Shown: positions 1 through 14,800, counted from the first letter of the stretch. The stretch: DNA of 64,000 nt from Ifrita kowaldi (GCA_013398055.1 VZRS01006723.1:66549-130548), one strand, 5' to 3'. Numbers and translations: made by a program. Notes: generated from the sequence alone by a model not told the origin.

Positions 1-1420
1 CTTCAGTGACTGATACAAACCTATTTTCACAGCAAAAAATCTGCATTTCAGTTTTTAAAATTAGACAAAGCCAACTATAATTAGTTTGAATACATCTGAA
101 AAAAGATTTGAATGGATTGTTAAACAGTATAAAAAGGGGAGCATACATTTATTATCATTTAAAAGTATTGGTTTTTACTATATTTTAAATAGTAAAATGA
201 GAATTAGTTTCAGTACTATTTCTATTAGGGAAATTAGTTTTCTAAGTGTTACTGAAACACATGTGGTGTTAATCAGAATTCTTACTTTACCCCAATGGAA
301 ACTGTAGTTTCGTGAGAAGAGGGAAAAAAAAAACGGAGAAAAGAGGTAAGAAAACAGGTACAACAACATAGAAATTATCTGATTGCTGGGGGAAAACAGT
401 GCCTGTGAAGATGAGGACCCAGCTTGAAGGATTTAGAGGGAAGGGCAGCAAGGGCAAAGAAAGTCACATTAAAACAGAGATGCAGTCTCTGGTGGGTCAT
501 TTGCATTTAATCTTCAGAGTAATTTTCATGCCATTTAGCCATAACCACAGCAGGAATAAAGAGGACTAAATACATTAAAATGACAAAGTCATACAAGGAG
601 GGATTGGGGCTTGTGGTCATTATATTTGATAAAATTCAATGATACAGTAGGCTGAATCAGTGGCATATCAAAGATTTTGATTGTTTACAGAAAAAAATGT
701 GATATGCAAGAGGAGAAAGGTCTGTAGCACACTCATTCAGGGTCCATGGTACATTAAGAACCCATCAATTACAGAGAAAAAAGGATTTCTGGCCTCAAAA
801 AAAACCAGGCTTGGACTGAAAACTTTCGTCAATTCTCCACTGCTGTCCTTAACCCCAAGCCATGATAGGATGCCCCTGAAGCTGGAGGGATGCTGTTCAG
901 TGCTGCCCATTTTCGTCGTTCAAGTGGCCAGAACCCAGGGGCACATGCCCATGGACACAGTTCAGCGCCACTGCTGCTGGTGGGGAATGCTCATTTCCAT
1001 TTGGAACAACAGAAGGGACATTTATACATCCGAGGGAAGATATTGTGGGTTCTCTTATCCACATAGAGCATGGCAGGAATTCAGTCATTTCATGGACATT
1101 CATCTTAAGATCTTGTAATGTACATTAAGTGGTACTAAGAAGAGAGCTGAAGTTTCCCATGTGTTTTCAAGAAAAGTTCCTGATAAGTGGAACACAATTC
1201 AGGGAGCTTCAAAACATTCTGTGTTTCAATAGATTGGCATAGATCATAGTTTGGTTTTTCCAGCTTTCAGAAAAAGGGAGTGAGACAAACACGGAGCCAC
1301 AGAAAGGCCTGGTCAAATAACATTAGCTAAGGCAATAATCAGAAACAAACCTAGCCAGTCACACCAGAGGATAGGATATCAAGAAACTGCAGCAGCTTGG
1401 GACTTTGCAAAGAATAAGAA
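1..1420. other. 3' flank of MMRN1, no gene seen
   Basis: AT-rich sequence with no coding signature. A 145-codon open stretch at 681-1118 (+) has no recognisable domain, no splice context and ordinary composition, so it is not called. In mammals the next gene downstream of MMRN1 is CCSER1; nothing of it is recognised here. Confidence 0.5.
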
Positions 1421-2411
1421 TAAAAACCTGAGGGTTTATTTTTTTAGGCAGACAGGCATCAATTAAAAATATTTCTTTATTAGATTGGTGCTTTACAATT
1501 CACATGCAGACTGCAGTTAATTTCATCTTGCCTCAGTAGTAAGTGAACATAATGCAGAAACAAACAAAACCATAGATTTATAGAGCTCAAACTTAGAAAA
1601 CACTTTGGTTATATAGTTTAATCTTGTGTACTTTATAGGTCAAATGCTGAAATATGTGTGAAGCCAACATAACAATGTTTGCTTAAAACACATCGCCTAA
1701 GGAAAATCCAGCTGTGGTTTAAATATTTCAAGCAGCAGAGAAAAGCCACCAAATCTATTATGGTGTTTATCCTATGACTAATTAAACTGCTAAAAATATC
1801 TTATTTCTAATCTGAATGTATTCCCCTTGGTTTTTTGCTGCCAGATTCAAAAAAACCTAGTTTATCATTATACTGGTTACATTAAAAAAAACATGAATCA
1901 ATTAAACGCTGCCATATCATAGTATGTGGTGAAATGGTAGGCAAAATGAAAAAGAAACATATTTTTTCCAAACAGAATATATACACATGATAATCAGTTG
2001 ATACAATGAGCTAAGTAGTAATCCAGCATCTGAGTCATCAAAATCTATCCGTCTCTTTTGATTTGCAGTGAGGGTGTAAAGGAATAATCAAAATGAGCTT
2101 TTTCTCTTGAGAACTGATTCTCAGCAACCTTGTGTAAGTATGGCTATGCAATGTAACAGTAGACCATAATTAGATTTGTGCTTCCCAATCATGTTAATAT
2201 AAAGAAGATGCTTCGTTTTCCCCTATCTCCAACCTGTGGACTCCTTGTGGTTGTGCACATGTCTACAACCAAAGAACATCTTGGAGGATCAGCACTAGAA
2301 AAGACATTGCATTGGGAAACTTAGTGCTGTTAAAGAAACAAAGTATTTAAAGGCAAAGCTAAATTCACCTGCAGGTTGCTTCATTTCACTACCTTTACAT
2401 TCAGGACAGAC
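1421..2411 (-). other. MMRN1: MMRN1 3' untranslated region (predicted)
   Basis: This runs from the stop codon to just past the second AATAAA. It is AT-rich without an open frame of note. The end is a prediction from the first good poly(A) signals met on the minus strand; a longer 3'UTR is possible. Confidence 0.55.
1435..1481 (-). terminator. Two candidate poly(A) signals of MMRN1
   Basis: Minus-strand AATAAA hexamers lie at 1476-1481 and 1435-1440, about 930 and 970 nt past the stop. The proximal one reads AATAAAG and is followed by T-rich sequence. They could give two 3' ends about 40 nt apart. Confidence 0.5.
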
Positions 2412-2833
2412 CTAGGTACGATACAACAAGTAACCACTAAAGGTAGTTACTGGTGGATACTTGACTGGTATAGAGCCAGTTGCCAGTCTGAGCCAGACTT
2501 CCTGACCATAATTTAACTCTAATAAAGCATTTCCAGTAATTACTCTGTCGGTGTACTCGTTACTATTAATATTTTCAGCCTGAAAAGTGAGTTTGTCTAT
2601 TCCATCAACGACCAGATAGCCAGAGGCACGTGGACTAAATGATTCAATAGTATATTCAAAAACATAGACCCCCAGATATGGAACATGGAACTTCCCAGTT
2701 GCCGGGGCAAATGAGGCACCGTAGTTGACATCCAGATTGTTAAATCTGATGGGTCCTGGAGTTGTCATTCCATATGTATGAGAAACAAAAAAAGCCACCA
2801 TAGGTGCATATCTGTATGATCCTTTTGAAAAAT
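2412..2833 (-). CDS. MMRN1: MMRN1 coding exon 8: C1q domain and stop codon
   Basis: The last coding exon (422 nt) starts after acceptor TTCCTTTCCAG and encodes residues 1052-1191. It is a complete C1q (TNF-like jelly roll) domain. Visible hallmarks are YRYAPMVAFFVSHTYG, FNNLDVNYGASF, GKFHVPYLGVYVFEYTIES, and the closing ALLELNYGQEVWLRL and FSGYLLYRT. The domain forms trimers and in the EMILIN family contacts the EMI domain or integrins. It is the most conserved part of the protein and nearly identical to human MMRN1 over long stretches. The stop is TAG. Confidence 0.97.
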
Positions 2834-5800
2834 CTGGAAAGGAATAAAGAACAATTTCAAGTGACGTTACATTGTAGAAGGGCAACTTGGACCAGCCAGA
2901 AGATCAAAGGCAGATTTTCTGATGTCACCTGTGCATGGTGGACCTTGAGCAAATGAAACATAGTATTCCTGCATAAACACATCTTTCTATAGTGCATAAA
3001 AAGTAATTTGCTTCACAATTAGTGCTAGGTGTATTCACCAGAGAAAAATTTTAGAAACAGCAAGGGAACTTTGTGTTTGTTTACCTATGGTATCACTAAG
3101 GGAGCTTTCTTTCCAGCCCACACCCCCCCTCCTAGTTTTTCCCACCCTAGGATCTCTTTCATTGTTCATGTGAGTGAGCTGAAGCCAAGAATTTCACCAC
3201 AGATCTTAGACAAACACTGAGGAGGTTTAGCACTCATGATGTTAAATGAGGGGATAAAAGTATATGTGTTTCCCTTCAAGCTGAGCCTGCACACTATCAT
3301 TCCCTGCTTCCATACAAATGATTTCATTCACTATTCATACGCTGTCATGAGTGAAAATCAGCCTAATGACTGCTGAAAGATGCATAAAATTCACATTCCA
3401 TGTGGCCCGGGTGTAAATTATTTATTTGTTTTCTGGATTGAATAATTTTCACTTTTTTTTTCTTTTGAAATCTTTCAAGGGCTGCATCCTTTGTTGATGA
3501 AAGCCAGAGGCAAGCCTAACATGGTTTCTTGAGGCCACAGTCCCACACATCCTGCTAGCTATTGGTGCTTATAGAACATTTATGGCTGCATTGAAGCTAG
3601 TATTCCCCAGTGACATGAATTTACCTCCCCCTTCAAAATCCATGACATCGTGTTCAAATATATCTACTGCACACCCTCCCACTCTGCACACTGCAGCAGG
3701 GAGCTTTCCAGCTATTATGGCAGGTCCCAAAACAATTTAATCCCATCATCTGGTCATATTAAAAAAAGAGATCACGAGTCACCCGTGGGGTTTGATGTCT
3801 TCAGCACCAAAACACAGGACTCTGCTGCTTGAGTTGTCACTCATTAAAATGAAACGTGAGACCTCTGACCAGCAAATGCTCTGTAATTAGGCCCTGGGGC
3901 AGAGGCCTGGACTGGTGGTGTATTGCACTGCTAAATTCTGTACTTGCCAACACTCAGGGAATTGTCGTCCACCAGCTTCACGCTACAGTTGACTCCTCCG
4001 AAGGGGTGGCGGCAGGCACAGACAAAACTCTGTCTGTCATTGACACAGGTCCCTCCATTCTGGCACGGGGAACTGGCACACGCTGAAAACTGCCCTGTGA
4101 AAGAGAGAGAGGAAACCCAAGAGCCTCAGTTGCAATATCCTGACAGTGACACTTCCTAAGCATGCAGTATTTTGGAAAGGCTCTTTGTCAGTTCACAATT
4201 TCTGCTGAAGTTCTTTGTGAAGGCCAACTTCAGATCCTGTCCAGCCTCCCTCTTTACCTGAACACAGCATACCCTCAGCTATCCTCCAAGATATTCAAGA
4301 TTACCTGTAAATTCTAAGTTCTGACAGTCTCAGAGGGTCAGGAACATGCAGTAAGAAAAAAGATCCTCCAAAGAAGTTAGATCAGGCTGCTCTTTCTGGA
4401 CTGGGCCATCTTATCCTTGGGTGTACCAAAACAGATGTTGTACCGCTGGTGTTCAGGCTGGACTGTCTTGTCTATGGCATTTTTCACCCGGGCACACAAC
4501 AAACATTGCAGGAGAATCCTGGTGATGAAAGTTCTTAAATGCTATCCCAGCCGCTTCAAGTATTTGTCCATAAACAACTCTGTAATTTCAGGATATCTAC
4601 CGAGATTGTTGTAGGAGTTTTGGATTGCAAGCAAGAAAAATTATACCAAACAGGTGACTTTGCAGAGCACCCTCACTGTGGATTTCCTTGCCTCTGTTCC
4701 CAACTAGGTATGAGCTGGCCAAATTACACTCAGCCAATACAGATAAATCTGTCAGGCCAGTGCTGCTGAGCTCTGAGACAGTAATTACTGAGTGTAATTG
4801 AATAATGTGTTGTCATTGTGGTTTTTTGGGGGGAGAAAATTCAGGTCACATTAAAAATTAAATATTGCTATGAATAATTCTGAACACAAAGCATTCCCAA
4901 TCCACACATTTTTCCTTTCTTTTGGTTTGGTCAAATAAAAGTCAGATATTTTAGAAAACAAATCTTTTCTTTGCCAGGACCTACCATCAGAACTCCAGAA
5001 AGAGAACTCCACACAGTCCTGTGATGGTAAATCTAGGTTTGTAGGTCAGAACTGAAAAAGTCTTGCAGAAAAGCATCTACTTATTGCCAGGAAAATGTTG
5101 AGCTGGATTTCACATAGATGTTTCAATAATTCCAGTGTTATCTTCGTTTTCCCAGCCATATATTTCACAGACTGCTGCATTAAGGCAAACTGTTTCTGTG
5201 TGATATTTTAGTTCAGCGAGCAGAATGCTGAGGCACATTGTACAGTGACACTTGAATTCACTCTGATACAGCATATGGATTTATAAACACAACAGTCATT
5301 CTTTTCACTGAAAATAATGTCTGTTCTGTAATGCCTGAAATAAAGCAATTTAGGACTGTCAAGACTGGGGTCACAGCACAGGCAGCTGGACATGAGGAAA
5401 TAATGGTTTTCTTCTCAGATAATAGTTTGCTACATCCTTCATTGAAGTTATTTTTCACTCACATTTACCGAGCACCCACAACATTTCACGGATATTTACC
5501 AAGCATCCATGTATTTACCAAGTGTCAAAGGAAAGCAGAAAAGGAAGGAAAACAGCTGATTGTGCTGACTGTATCATATTCCCAAAATACAAAAGCTTCC
5601 TGTAAGAACTCAGCAGTCTCTCTGCTAATTGGCCTCTGCTTATCATAAACACGAAGTAAATCCAAGGAACAGGAAAGAGATCACTAAAAGGAAATTATAA
5701 TGAGATTGAGACTAGTGCTTTGGAAGTCTGCTGTGGGGTGATTCTGCCCAAACTTAACCTTGGAGTTAATGCAAATTTAGACACAGCTTTATCTACATTA

Positions 5801-8800
5801 AATTAACCCTCCAGGTGAAGCACTGCTTAACAGCATCTGGGAAGCTCCCCCATTTGCTAGAATAGGAGAAGTTGTGCAGGGGTTTGAGTCAAGTTCGGAT
5901 TTTCAGAGCAAGAGCCAAATGCTGCAAATCTCCACTGCACCAACAATCTCCATGTAACTACACTACAACAGCATCCTTCTGCTGTCATTTCTGGCTGAGG
6001 CTGCTCCTCTGCCCAGCATTTTCTTTTTTCTTACTGAAGGGTGTCCTGAGACTCTATGTCTGAATAATCTCCTTGGGATAAAGATGCCAGAAGGTTCAGA
6101 TTAGGAAAGGATTTCCTACTATAGTAAATATTTTATTGTTAATTAATCTTTGACAACTTAGTAGTGTAGATGAGTAAAAGAGAGAGACTATAAATTAAAG
6201 GCTTAAATTGTAGCTATTACTAGCAGAGAATAAAATGTAGTTGCTAATTACACTTCGTATGGTAGCAGTAAGAAGAGCCAGTTAATGCTCAGTTTTGCTA
6301 TTCTTTGGGAGGGCAAACAGTCAGAAGCTCTTTTGGGAAATAGACTGCCAATGCTGTGCAAACAAATCTCAAACAAATAATGAAGCTCTGTCAGTATCTA
6401 CTGGGGTGCTGTTAGAAGCAAAACAAATATTCAGCAATTTAATGGTCTCCTTATGGAAGGGATTGACTCCAGCAGTTCAATTTGGAAATTCTTCTGACTG
6501 GTAGGAAGTAACCTACCAACATTTTCTTAGTATTCAGTTATCAGTACCTGCTTCTCAGGAAGCCCTCGGAGACTGGAAGAGCCTGGGAATCTACTAAACC
6601 ACCCTGCTCACACAGGGTCAAACTAGTTGTCAGCCTGTAGTTACTAATCACCTCTGGCATAGCACTCTCAGGCGGACAGTGGGCAAAAAGCAAGGAGGAG
6701 AGGTGCCTCAGCTGTGCCCTCCATTTTTGGGTGGGGTGGATGGTCAGGACAGATCTGAGCTACTTGGACTCCGGCAACTCTGTTTCTTTGTTAAGCAGAG
6801 GTGTCTAATAATACCAGTGTGATGATTTTAGGCCTACCAAGTTAAAAACAACACAACAGTTTCATCAACCCATTAGTCTAAAGAGTAAATACGTGAATTT
6901 GAAGTGTATGTCACCAAACTGAACTGGAATAACCATCATGTTTGTGCAATTAAAACACAAGATGGAAAGCATTTGAATAGGTTAATTTCACTTGAAATTA
7001 AGGCTTGAATGATAAAGCAACAATGGAACCTTGCAATTCTGTTAGGAGTCAGAAATCTTGTGACAACAAAATCAGAAATAAGGCACAAAGAAAGTGAGAA
7101 TGAAATGAAATTACCTCTCACACAGATGAACTGTTTTAAATACATAAATACAACACAGCTTCGCTCTCAGTTACTCATATTGATGGGAGTGTGGCATAAT
7201 CCGAATAAAGCAAAATCCACAACTAATACAAGACATGCAACAAGGTAATGTACTCACCTTTGGAAAGCACAGCAGCCTCTCGAGTCCCTAGAAAGGGGCA
7301 CCAATAGCAACAGGGAAACGGGAACTGAGCTAAACCGCCCTCACACTGCATCACACTTTTCTGCAGAACAGTGCATTGGAAAGCAGGACCAGCCAAAACC
7401 CACACCCAAGACTAATTAGGAGTTACTATGTGTGTATTTAGGTATATAACTGTACACACATTAAGGTTGTCATCTCCTCTATATTAGATATTGAAGCTGT
7501 CTTAAGATCATCACTTTTTTATCCACCCTGGGTTGCTGTATCAGTCAGTATCAGGTGAAGCGTTGGTGCTTTCACCTCCCATACATGTATTGCAGCCTCC
7601 ACCTGACACAGAAATTTTCCTTAGTTCATTCCGTAATACGGGAGGTCTGCAAAGGTTTATGTCCCTGAACATGCAATGCAGACTCACATTGCTTTCTCTT
7701 GATTTTAATTAATTACTTATGGAAGTGTTACCTCAGGGTCAAATCCTGAACACATTAAAGGCAATTAAAACCCGAATCTGTTAGAGTAGGCTCAAATATT
7801 GGACATATTGCAGTCAATGAAAATTGTCATTCACCTCTTTCTAGAGTTTTATTCCTTTTTTTTTTTAATTGAAGAAGGCAATCTGAGATAAAATGCATTT
7901 TATAATTAGCCAATTATGCCTTGGAGTTTCTTCTAGAAATTTTAGTAGAAGCAGCACAAATCTATGATGGTATCCCAGAACTTGCAAGAAAAGCCTTTAA
8001 TATAGAAGTAAAATCTACCCAGGCAGAAGATGGATATTTGTTAATTAGGGTAATGGTCTTGGTTGTTTAACTTACAGAAACCTAATGTGTGGCTTTGCTT
8101 GGCATGAAATATTGTTAAGTACCAAATCTCATTACTGATGGAAAAGTCTGCATAAACACTGCTGTGCAGAAACCTTGTATGAAAATAAGGCTTCTCAACA
8201 TCTGCAAAGATCTGCACTTTCTGTAAGTGAGCATATATCCAAAGCTAGCAAGCAAGTTATTTGTTAAAACTGAGTATGAGATAAATAATAAATAGGAAAG
8301 ACATTAATTCATCAATCTGGAGTGAAAACCAGAGCAGGTGGCAACTTCCTGTGCTCCAGGCAGGTAGCACTAGTGATATTTTCCAACAAAGTACCTGGTT
8401 TGGGAAGGATCAAAGACATATCTCATTTTCTCTTAATTTCAATTTTGAACAAAGATATTGAATTTCCATCTTGTGGATTGGCAGGAACAGACAAAACACA
8501 AATGACTGAGGAAGAATTGCCATTTTTAACGGCAAAACACTCAAATTACTTTGTAGCAAGGATTTGGCAAACCTTGGTGCATTTTTAAGTGTGATTGTCT
8601 CCTATAATAGCTGCGTCCCTTCTCTAACTGAAAAGATAACCAAGGACTGAAATCCTTCAACGAGGATGGCTTTCATCAGAAACCAAGCTACTCATGGGAT
8701 TATGGCTTTAAAAAGGATCCTTTCCATTGATCATTGAGAAATGCTGTCCCTAGGACAGGAAAAGATGAAGGAGCAAGGTGGAAAGGAAGGAAAAAAGCAT

Positions 8801-11800
8801 GGAGAGGGAAAAGGAGACTGCCCATGGCCTTAGCACATGAACGAGAGTAGTAGTTCTTACTATCTCTACATCTGCTTGCAATAGGGACCAAATATTGGTT
8901 TAGAAATCAAAGGTTTAAGAGTGCTTTACAGCAAGTATTCAGGTCTGGATCTTCAAGAGTACCTGGTCATGTCTCTGTCATTAAGAACTCTGTCTAATTT
9001 TACCATGAATTAGAATCATCTCAGTATTTCTAGTCACTCATCCACTCTTCATTTTCTGTATTGTGCCAGAAATTATATTTCCATAAAACACTATCTTGTG
9101 CTGTTGATTTTCACTCAAGTATGATTGCAAAGGCAATAACTCAAGAGTTTGTACTTCCGTGAATTCATTCATATGAATTCATTTCACATGATGGCATTTG
9201 AATTTAAGTTCAGAAGCAGATCACACTCAAAATTTCCTTTTTAAGAATGGCAGCTCCTGCTTAGCTGAGCTGCTCTCCAGGTGGACCGGAGCCAAATTTA
9301 CTTCGTTGGCTGGATTCCTGCTTTTTCAAGAACACACTGTTGTAACTGTAACTGCACTTCTCAATGAAGTTCTGAAGGAGCCAGCAAAAGCCTCATTACA
9401 GTCATTTGTATTCACTTGCTTCAGGTTTTTGATACCTTTCATCCCTGCTGACAGTTATTATTCAAAGGTCAGGCTCTCAGCTGAGTGTGTGAGCATGTAT
9501 ATATATCTTAAACTTATCAGATGGGAATCTATTAAGGAAAATTAAATGGAGCTTCTAGATGCCCTAGTGCAAAACCTCCTCATAAGCAAAATAAATTCTA
9601 TTGTAAACAGGAGACTAATCTCAGATTCCTCTGAAACGCTCTTTACAGCAGTCTTTCGATTTTTTATTTACTCTCAGTCAAGTTCTGCCACTCAGTTCAT
9701 CACAATGGTTACATAAATCTTTATAAAACATACCTTGATTTTTAGTAGAGTAAAACGCATTACCTGGATCTATTGCATTATCCGTGTTTCTCTGGCTTCG
9801 GCTTGCCAGGCTCATGGTGGCATTTGCTGCCACTTTTTTTGCTGGGGAGGGTTTCTTTATAACTGGTTTCAGCTGCTTCTGAAGTTTGGTGATGTTGTTC
9901 ATTGCATTTACCACCGATATGTCAACATGTTGGGTTAAATTTGTCAAAATAGTTCCTGCTTTTACTTCAAGCACAGATTCAATGAGCTCCTTGAGGCCTC
10001 TCTGCAGCAGGGGGATATCTGGCTGAGCCAATTTAATTAGCACAGGTATGCTTGCGTTCACTTTCTGGATGCTGTTGTTGGCATCCTGGCACAGCCCCCA
10101 GGCCTCATGAGCAGTCTTGTTCACCAGTGGAATGACGTTTGAGAAACGGATCGACTTGGCTTCCAGGGCCTTGATCCTGGAACTCAGTGCCTGGAGCTGA
10201 AGTGAGACCACCTGTTCTTTCTCTGTTGAGGCAGCTTTCGTTTTTTTGACTGAGACACAGTTGTTTGCCAAAAACTTGGAAATTTTTGACTCTACGTTCA
10301 GAAGGCGAACCTCATGGTCCTTTGAGCCCTCCACAGAATCAAACAGTTTTTCTTCCAGGTGGCTGATATCTTGTTGCTGCTTTTCCACTTTTGATGACGT
10401 ATCATTTAAAATATAGAAAACTCTACTGAAATTGTGGAGGATACTTTTGTCCAATTCCTTGTATGGAAGATCAGAAAGAGATGGTGCTACTTGTGAAGTA
10501 ATTTCATATTCCTTGTTATAGAGCAGTGACTGGAGGGATTCATTCAACTGTTGGAACTGAGGAATGAAAGCCAGGAGGCTGTCCAGTTCCTCAGCTCTGC
10601 CACAGCAAACCTCAGTCTCATTTCTCAGAGCATGTAGCATATCTTTCAGTACGTAATTATCTTGAATAGAATCAATAGCACTGTTTATTACTATCATGGT
10701 CTTGTTTAATCCGTCTTCTATTTCCATGGAGCATTCATTAACACGACTCTCAAACAGATCCTGATAAGCCTGAGATTCATTTTTAAGTCCTTCCTGAGTT
10801 TTGGAAAGTTCCTTCATTGCAGAACTCATCCTGTTAATGACAACAGTGAGGTTATCAAGTTTCTCTTTGAATTCTTGAGCTTGGATTTGTTGCTCATACT
10901 CTGAAGTCAGACTAAAAGGTACCCCTTGTTCAATCAAGGGTTGCAGGATCTCCATATCATAGCACAAATCATTAATTTGCTCATTCATTTTGTCCATCTT
11001 ACTGGCCAATGGAAGGAACACATCAGAGAGACTCTTGTTTAGAATGAGCATGCTCTCTTGGACTGCTGCCAGCTGTGCTTGGAAATCTGTCCTGCTCTCT
11101 GACAACATGTCATCACAGACCCCCAGAACAGAGGCCCTCTGAATTTCCAGTGCAACACTGAGATTGCTGATCTTGCTATCTTGGACTCTTAAGTCATCAT
11201 AGATCTCCAGCACCATCATGCCTTGTCTCTTTACTTTCTCATGCAGTGTGAACATGTACTCTGTAACATTGTACTCCATGACTTTATCTGCTGAGGGGAC
11301 GCTTTCTCTTGAGGACTGTTCAGCTGATAACAGTTGTTCATGAGCATCTCTCATTTCAGTAAGGGTCCTATTTAAAGATTCATAATAAATTACACTTCTT
11401 GACTGTTGATGCTCCAAGTTAACTTCCAAGGACTTCTGCTTTTCTTGTAAAGCTTTCAGAGGCTTGTCACAAGTGAGGGCCATTTCCTCTCTCATCTGCA
11501 CCATATGACTCTTCAGCTCCAGAATGTCAAGTTCTGTTGGCCCACTATCTTTCTCCTGAGCAAATTTATTTTGGGTTTCATTCAGATGCTTGACCAATTC
11601 TTTTGTATTTTCAAGGTCACCTGACAAACTAGACATAGTCTTGAAAATCTGAGCCATGCTCTCTTGCATTTCACCTTCAAATACTTGAAAGTGTTCTTCA
11701 ACTATGTTTTTGATTAAGTCATTAATACTTCTGGCTTTGAGACCTTTGGGGAAAAGGAGAAATATGGAAACAATCAAACCAACTGTGTTAGTAACGTCTA

Positions 11801-14800
11801 AGTTTTTCCCACAATGTGAGCAAACACAGTGCTACACAGAGGTAAAACACACACATCTCTGCCCCAAATTACCCACACATAGAGCAAAATTTACAGCTGA
11901 AGAATGTATAGTCCCTGTTTCTACTGAAATCAGTGTGGCTTTTGCTATCATTTTGAAAGGGCAAACTCAGACTTTGACCTTCTAGCTAAGTTGTTTCTGA
12001 GCACCGAAAGGAGATCTGTGTTCTTTTGTGGCTTGCTGATAAATGACGTGTCCTTTCTCCACTAGGAAAGTAAGGCAAAAAAACATCTGCTTTAGAATAT
12101 TATGGTCAAGAAATGAAAGCAGAGATTATTACCTTCCTGCTGTATTGTATGTGCTATGTGATGATACAACACTCTTTCTCACTTTGTGAGAAATAAGCAA
12201 AATTTAAAAATCAGCTTATTGAATAGCTAAAGTTAGTAACACAACAACTGCTGCAGAATGCAGGCATTTTACAGGTAGAAACTTTACATCTTGCATACTA
12301 CAATTCCTTAAACAGCTCCTAGGAATTCTGATCCTGGAAAGCACTCAGCAGAAGTGAATGTGTGGGAATTCTGCCCCAGTGAACAACATGAAGGTGCGTT
12401 CCTCACACAGCCTTAGAGAGGTCAAGGCATAAAAGAGTTCTGCATAACATATTTCAGTCAATTAGAGCAGTAGCTCTGCTCTGGTGAGAGATTAGAAGGA
12501 TTTTTATTAATTTATTCTCCAAAGGTAGCCCCTATGTTCAACTAAAACACTGATGCGTTCTTTGCACAATTTTCATAAACCCTACGAACATCTGCAGTCA
12601 GAATGTGATATAATGATTAAACTCTTTAACCTCTACAATGCCTCAACGACCACAGGTTCTGTGATTAAAACTGTGTCGATAAAGGCAGAAATTCTCTGTT
12701 CCCTACTTTAATTTCCTTCTCAATTAATTCTACAGCCTGGAATTTATTTCTTCATCTCTAAAACACTGAGGCATGTTCTGAAAACTTATTTGAAGGTACA
12801 TTCTCAGCAAGTGCAGTAAAATGTCAGGAAATCAGACCCAAGTTTGTTAGCCCAGGAAAGAGCTACGTCAGAAATACAGCATGAAGACTCTTAAGAATTA
12901 AACTCCATTATTGTCAATTGAGGTCCCAAATGTCACAGCAATTTTATATAAAGTATAATAAACAACAGTGATAATACTTGGATTACCTTTATTAACTTCC
13001 TTTTAACTATCTGAAGAGCAAGTAAATGACTAGACAGATGCATGTACATCAATATGCACACTGAAATGTCTGAGAATAAAGGTGTCCTGGCAGCTGAGAG
13101 GAAAAACCAAGATATGAACCAAGTTAAAAAACTGACATGTAGAAAAACCATTTCAAGTGATGATTTGGTCGGGTTACTTTAAGATGCTGAAAAGTGTTCT
13201 GTGCTCTAAGAGACACAATGAGCTGTGAAGAAACATTTAATGGCTGTGGAAAGAACCAAGATTACTCTAAACCTTCTGTGAGGAATCAATTAAATTCCTT
13301 AATCTCAGCAACGAATCTTGATAACAGGCCATTCATCTGCGAGAGGTGTTCCACAGGTGAACACCGACTTTTTCTTGCTGCGACAGCCAAGAAGGTGCCA
13401 GCCTCACTTTCTGCTATTCCTGCTCCATTTAGTTGGATAGTGAGGGTAAAAGGAGCTCAGCTCTGGTTTTCAGGTGTTCCCATTACAAAGGGAGCATGGA
13501 GCCTGATAAACAAGGCAGCTTTGGGTTTCTCTCCCCGCTGCTTGCTGGCTAGGACAACCAGGCAGGGGCTGTGGGAGCACACTTGTCCACACAAAGACCT
13601 GACCCAGACTCGTGTTGCAGGTGACAATCGGGTATACTGTAAAGCTTGAGCTAAGAATACATGTGTGCACTCATGGATGTAACTCAATTTCTCCATTGCT
13701 CATTTTGAAATAGAAAAGTCCAAACTACCTGTGGAAGTTAAAGATCTCTTGCAGTTTTTATGAGATTATAAATTTTAATTTTAGCTTCCTGGTTGAAAAC
13801 CAAAGGGTGTAATTACTCTGTGTCAATATATACTCTCTTTGCAGTTTCAATTATTTGAAGAATAATGTGCAAAATAAATGTATGTACACAGGAGACTGAA
13901 TTGAGGTTATATATGCAGCTGTAAATGACATTTTTGACTTGGAAGTGATTAACACACCATTACTGAGTTCATTTTTAAAGGAGTGTACATTTTAATAATG
14001 AAGAGGAAAGGTGTGTATTAAACATGGAGTTAAAGGAGGAAGAAAAGAATAGCAGGAAGTAAGCAGAGTTTCTTAAATTAAAAAGAGAGCACAAAATTAT
14101 TTTCCCTAAGTAAAAAATCAGAACAGCTTCCGGAGTACTGAAACCAAGTTTTAAAATGCACAACAGGTTTCACTAACAAAATTAGAGGAGCATATCAGTT
14201 ACTCCAGTGAGTGTTGCCCTCTATCAACAGATGACATATCTGTGTCACCAAAGTCACAGATGAAACCAAGAGTGAAAGACTTTTTAAACTGTACTGAATT
14301 GTTTGGTCAGAGAATCAGACCTCACTCCTAAGAAGCCCTGATACAAAGCTGGGCAGAACATTAGAATTGCTGTGATAAGAAAAAAAAGTGGTGTATCGAC
14401 TGTGAGCAAAGGACCTGGGCATCACAGGAAGCAAATGGAAAAGTAGGTGAAGAAGGAAAATGTCTGAATAACATGAAGCAACTACAGACCTAACTGTGCT
14501 TTGATAGCTCTTTGCTTCAGGATGGCAAAGCCATACTGGGGAAAGGTCTGGTTTGCTTCAGGTGAGCTTCTAAGAGCTATTTTTAGCCAGCCTGATGTGC
14601 CTATGCTGCACCTGTGTACCAAGTTACAGGACAGCATGGAAGCTCCTTCCAGGTCCTGCTACTTTAGGATGCTGTTCATGCATTTGAATACAACTGACTG
14701 ATATTTCCTGGACAGAAACCGCAGTTGCCATTTGTCATTATGCACACAAGCCAACAGACACAGTAACCTTTTCTTTCTCCCCTCCTTTCCTCATTCCTGC

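Noticed and set aside
681..1118. 145-codon plus-strand frame in the 3' flank
   Set aside because: It has no domain or conserved motif, and no promoter or splice signals around it.
4086..4090. Alternative acceptor (GGGCAG|TTTTC) four bases into MMRN1 exon 7
   Set aside because: It shifts the frame and destroys the EGF cysteine pattern. The acceptor at 4095 keeps phase.
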